NCBI GenBank assembly: GCA_002633005.1
Contig: NMRA01000025.1
Location: 1,579,541 to 1,643,540 of the forward strand
Direction of reading: 5' to 3'
DNA: 64,000 bases
Source of the DNA: Phoronis australis
Taxonomy: Eukaryota > Phoronida > Phoronidae
Below, one piece after another: positions 27,201-33,200 of this stretch (position 1 is its first letter; each line of letters starts with the position of its first letter). The notes beneath the pieces are model-generated. The model was not told where the DNA came from and made no database searches. It was given only the letters and a program-made list of their open reading frames with translations. The position numbers and the translations under genes were made by a program.

Positions 27201-30200
27201 GTTAACAGTTGCGAAAATCAAAATACAACACATAATAACGATATTTCATAATTTAACAGCTAAAGGTGGATTATTAAGAACATACCGTTAACTTGCAGGT
27301 TAATGCCCTAGACGCTTAAATTGGGAAACCCTGAGACAGGGGGTGAGCGATTACCCAAGCAATGGGCGCTTAAAATGAAAAATTGGCAAAAAGTCGGGGG
27401 TGGGCAATTACCAAAGCAGTGGGCGCTTACATCCAAGTTTTAGCCGAACTGGGCAAGCTCGCGGGGTGTTCATTCCAGGACAGAACTTGTAAGGTCAGTA
27501 AAACAGCGGAACCCGACAACCACAAAGTTTCTCACGGCTCAAACAGAAACAGGATTTCGACTTTGAAAGGGTGATTTCAAGAGAACGTTGCTAAAAACTC
27601 TGATGTTTTCAAATATATTAGCACGCTGCAAAACGTCATACCACGGAGCTTCATGAAACTCGAATTGCAGTCCACTTACTATGTCAGCAAGTACTGTTTC
27701 AGATCAGTGAATGGGACTACAATTCATTTCCTGCAGCATTGTATTATTAATGTTGTTTCTACGACAGTGTTGGGTTGGAACCCTTCCGGTCCCATCTCAT
27801 CCTGGTTAATGTTGTCTGCTTATTAAACCCGATAAACTTTCGATTCACTGTTTAGTTTATCTGGTGCTGGATTACAAACACGGACGATTCGTTTCCGGCC
27901 GACACAAATCATTTGCAATTACGAGGGGGGGTGTGAATAATTGCTCAATTCAAACCTGGGTTTACCCAGGAGATAAATCTATCAAAATCACGTGCTCTAT
28001 GCAAGCAATTACAACAAGAGGGAAGTCAATTAATTGCTAAATTCCAAACCTGGGTCAACCCATGAGAAAAGTCTAGCAGAATCACATGCTCCGTCTGAAA
28101 ATACACGGCCATGTTTCAAAGTTTTACCTGTTCTCGCCAAACACTCAAAAACTTGCTCTACTGAACTCAAAAAAGCATAAGAAATGGTGCATTACACAAA
28201 AAAAATTAGATTAGGTAATTCGAAAACTTGTCACCTATACAAACCTACGTCGGTGATGACCAAGACGTTGTAGGCCTAATTTTGTGCCCACTGTCATGCC
28301 ACCATCGTCCCCAGTAGGCTTCTATCAGCTGGTTTCCCTGTTCTAAAGTATAAGTGCGGTGGTATTGTCAGTGATTTTTCTTGTTGTGTTTGTAAAATAA
28401 GTTTATCGTATTCTCGTTGACCTCTTGTGATTTCTTCCCAGTTGCAACAGAACAGCTACGATAAAAGGCAGCGCACACATTGGATAGCGTGCAAATACTT
28501 TGAGTTTTGTCAACAGCTATTAATATACGAGTTCCATTCACGCTGCCACACAGCGCACTGAAAACACCCATACCCATTTATTAGCACAAACATTTTGTGT
28601 ATTCATGGGTTATTAGCTGATTAGTGCCTTTCTCTCCAGCATATCTGAACACTGTTTTCTTGTCTGAAGTTGAAAATTGATGCGTGAATAACAGCACAGT
28701 CTGATCGAGATTATTATTATTATTTCTCACTGCGAGTTTACTGACGTGTAACTAATGATGAGTCTGCATATAAATATGTGGGCCATAAAAATGCAAGGGA
28801 AGGGGTGGAGAAAAAATGAAATAACTGCATGCTCCGTGGTCGCCACCAAGTTAGCGTCGTATAGAGGCATTCCTGAAAGCTCCTGTGGGTAATTCCTGGT
28901 ACGGGTTTTTAACATTTTTTCTTTCACCAACAGCCAGAATACGGGGGCGGCCTTAACATAAAATCAGGGCAACAAATCAGTAACTTAATCGGTAGGTTTT
29001 AAAAAAATCGCACTGGGTGCATGTTTGCAGCACACGACCCAAGACTATCGTGGTTCCAGGAATGGGAGGACATTCATTTGGTTGGCTATCAATATCAATT
29101 TATGCACCCAAAACATTTCTGTGTCCTGTGCGGTTGTCATCAAAAATTACGCCACATCGTCACAAGCGAGCGTCCACATTTAATCTCTGAATGACGACTA
29201 ATCTCGTAGTAGACAAGCGCCACTTCTATTAAAATCTACGGACTAGGCCTATATTGATTTAACAAAAGATCAGTTGATAAGTTTTAAAAAGGCATTTGCA
29301 GCGCTTGAGTTATTCGACAAACGTCACTTGAAAAACATACTTTTCAAGACGTATGTAAGCAGGTATTTCCGCAAACACGGAAGTCTGTGACGGAGGTGAA
29401 GCTGTCAATAAAAGCACGAGTTCAAGTGCAAGTTCTGTAAGCGGTAAGTTGGGGATGGGCGATTACCCGAGCACGGGGCGCTTAAACCGAAAATTGACAA
29501 AAAGTCAGGGATGGGCGATTACCCGGGCATGGGCGTAAACCTGCGAGTTCACGGTATCTCAATTTTCCACAGAATCTCTACTTTCCACCAAAAAGGCACT
29601 CATACTTAAATTTGGTCTAGGCCAGTAGGGCATGGTGCGATTCTCTAGCACAAAATACTGGCAACGTTCAGATAAAAACTTCCATTTGAAGCTGCATTCA
29701 AGACAAATTCCAATAGAATTAACAGTACAAAGTGTCAAGCAAATAATATAAGTTAATGAATCAATCCCCTATGACCTGTAATCCTAACTCATGTTCAATC
29801 AACCAATCAAGAATCCCCATTAATCAACCATACCCAGTCCATGTCCTGATTGGCTCATACAAGATGAAGACCGTGGGTTCGTAGTAACCGTGCAAGAACT
29901 GAATATCCTGAACATTGGTGATTTTTTCGTCCAGATGGCGAAGGTCGATGTGATATGAGGACATGAACGGAGATTTACTGAAAGACAGTGATATTTTGAG
30001 AAATAAAACACGTGATGCTACTCAGGAAGAATTTCGCAAAAAGATAGTTTCACAATATATTATCATTATTATGGAAAAAACAGGTGCCACTAAGGACCAT
30101 ACTAAGACACGCATCATATTATCAACAGCCGAAGGTTTAACACAAATTTTGTTACCATGGAATCGTCATGTTTAGTCAATTTTCCAAATCATTTTTGAGA

Positions 30201-33200
30201 TCGCAAAATAACAACTATTATAATATTAAATTTGCCAGCTGTATAACTCGGGTAATTCATTCTTTTCATGAGATGAGAAGTATTGCCGCAAGTGCAGCCA
30301 TAAAATCTTTAACAGCTGCAAGGGCAATACCACACACAGTTCATAGTACAATACCACACACAGTTCACAGTACAATACCACTACTGATGCACCCCACTGA
30401 AAGCCAGTGCAACTGCTGGCAGTGAATACAATGCACACATACCTCCCTGACATGTCTTGTTCATCAACTGCAACGTCACGACGGAATGGTAAAACGACGA
30501 GACGAGAGCCATAGATGAGCATGACCACACAGCGACCATCAGGGTCGACACGAATTTGTGGCAGATGAACATTCTTAAAGATACTGTCCTGCAATGACCA
30601 GCAAGAGCAAACCATAATCTTGAGATGACTGGGATAAGATAGCTCAACATCAGACGGTCATATTTCCAATTCCTCCTTTCAGGAGAAGTGCTTTTTACCA
30701 ATGTCCAAATACAATAAATACAACATGAAGCAAAGTGACAAAAGCAAATTTCCATTAGGAAACACCCTTATACTGAAAACACTGAAAGTATGATATGTCA
30801 AGGCAATTTCTCCAAACACAAGAAGCATTATTAAATCAAAGCTATCACTGACTACAAAATTTTTGGTGTACTGTCGTCTGCTTGCTTTGTTTACACGGTC
30901 AGGAGTTGGATTTCTGCTGCCTGTAATTGGTCAGATCACGAGTAGCAACATCTGACATCCGGGGGACAAAAACGACAAGTGATGTCTCATGTCTAGCCGG
31001 TCAACATCACCTCAAAACGGAAGTGATGCTACTGCATTATAGCCAAACGGAGGACAGAAGAAACAGTGGTCATCTAATAAAATAGTATGAAGACTATTAT
31101 ATTATAAACTTATGGAACAGCAAATGGGGAAATTACCTTTAATTCTTCATCTTCAAAGTAATGAAGTGACAATGTTTTCAAATCATCAGTGGCTTGGTCA
31201 TACTCAATTAATGACAACTGAAAAGACACATAGCCAGACCATTAAACAACATCATCAGGCACCGTGGGGTTCACAATGGGAGGTAACAACAAGCAACAGC
31301 AACTGATCATGTGGAGCAGACAACCCATGTTCCCAAGTTGTACAAGAGGGTACTCCTTACCTCCCAAAGATTGACAAAGGGAAGACTTGTGACTTGAACA
31401 GAGAGCTGTTTATGGTAAACATCCCTTAAAGTGCTCTGTTATCCATTATCAACATTCTGATGTGGATTTTCATGGAACAGTGAAACATGCTCACAGTGCC
31501 TGATACACGACATTTGTCAAGTGATTATTCGAGGGCTGGTTTAGATGAGGTCTCCCCTCTCAACAAAGAACAAAACTGATTTGAACACAATCCTTGTTTT
31601 TTCAGAAATACTAAGTTAACTAACGCAGGCATATTTTAAACAAAGGATTCAACACAGGATTCAACATAGGATTCAACATAGGATTTAACATAGGATTCAA
31701 CATAGGATTCAAGACATGAAATACAAAAAATGTGAATGTGATCCGTATTTGAAGTAGCCAATGTGGTAGCCGAGACCACAAATTTCAAACAATGTTTCAA
31801 AATATTTCCTCCCTAACTTTGTGAATGCACAATAAGTTGGTGTTATCTGAATCACATAATAAACAAACTTTTAAAACGCCTTATCCATTTGTAACCCACA
31901 ACTTTAAAGTTGTCCTGTCAGCTGGGAAGTGATGAGAAACATCCTACATTATTGGATGCCGTTTGCTATATTTCAAAAACACACAACTTGAACACAAAAA
32001 TAAAAGACTACCATAAAAGCAAGCACAATGTGTTTTTTTAACACAGACTTACCCTAGAACAAGTTACTCCTGGAACGATTTGTCGCTGGGTTTGGAGCTG
32101 TCCAGAGGCTATTTAAACTAGTGCAACTTGCCACACTTGCGACAGCTTACTCCCTCTTATTGAGGTGGGGAAACTTGATCTAGGGTAATTTGTGCCACTT
32201 CTAATCGCTATGTGGCCGCAAACTTGGGGCAACGCGAAAGTAATTACATGTATCAGCTGTGGTTACATACACATATTCTTTTTCACGCCATATTCTTATC
32301 TGACAGCTGTTCATTTTCAGCAACAACTTCCACTAGTTATCAGATGTACGTTTATGTGTGTGTGTGTGTTCGTGTGTTTGTGTGCGTGTTTGTGTGTGTT
32401 TGTGTGTGCGTGTGTGTGGATGGGACTTTAGGGCTCGTCTAAGCGGGTATATATTTTTTTCATTTACCTTATGCATGCTATTTTCTATAATTTTGTTGTG
32501 AACCGTACCAACAAGACAGAACATCACAGAAAAATAATAACTACTCAAATTAGGAAACTCAGACCTTGGCATCCATAAACGCCAACAGGAGGCAGTCTCT
32601 GCTGAAACCAGTTAGGCGGACGGGTTGGACAGAGACGACTGTTCCAAACAAGGAGAAGGACGCCAAGCACTCCAGGCGGCTCCTCTTTGGTTTCACATCT
32701 TCACTCTTGCCAGCAACCTTTGTATTGGAGAAGTACGACAAAGATTCCTCAATCTCTTATGATTAAGACTTAAAGCTGCATTTTACATTTGCTTCGCTGC
32801 CAATTTTTAATTCTTAACTGAAGCACTATGGGGTTTAAAATCATCACCACGCACACATAATCTTTGACTTGTTGCCAAATGTGCGGGGTACATATGCCAT
32901 TTTCGAATTTGCTATTTCAGGGTTGGTCAATTCCAATAAACTTTGATGCATTTTCTTCAGTTGATGATGGATTTCATGTTTTTGTTGGCAACAAAAACAG
33001 AATCCTATCACCATAAGGAATATTACAAGATATGTTTAAATGTAACAGAATGTCTAATTTGATTTACGTTTTGAGCAAGCTAAACAAGGCGAAATGCGGC
33101 TTTAACCCAGCTATCCCATAAATGAGCATATTGACACAGACCATACTTCTGTACCTAACTGGTATGGTGCGTGTCAAGAAGGGAAAAAGAACCCCATAGA

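Larger units (their letters stand above)
26652..30378. repeat. Large direct duplication, right copy (probable haplotype overlap)
   Basis: Corresponds to 23669-26385. The offset is about 2983 bases at the left end and 4023 bases at exon 5, owing mainly to an extra segment at about 27566-28665. It contains CPSF1 exon 5 and a hairpin at 27116-27180 absent from the left copy. Confidence 0.93.

Noticed and set aside
32192-32442. Val/Cys-rich open frames in two plus-strand frames
   Set aside because: They come from a GT microsatellite.
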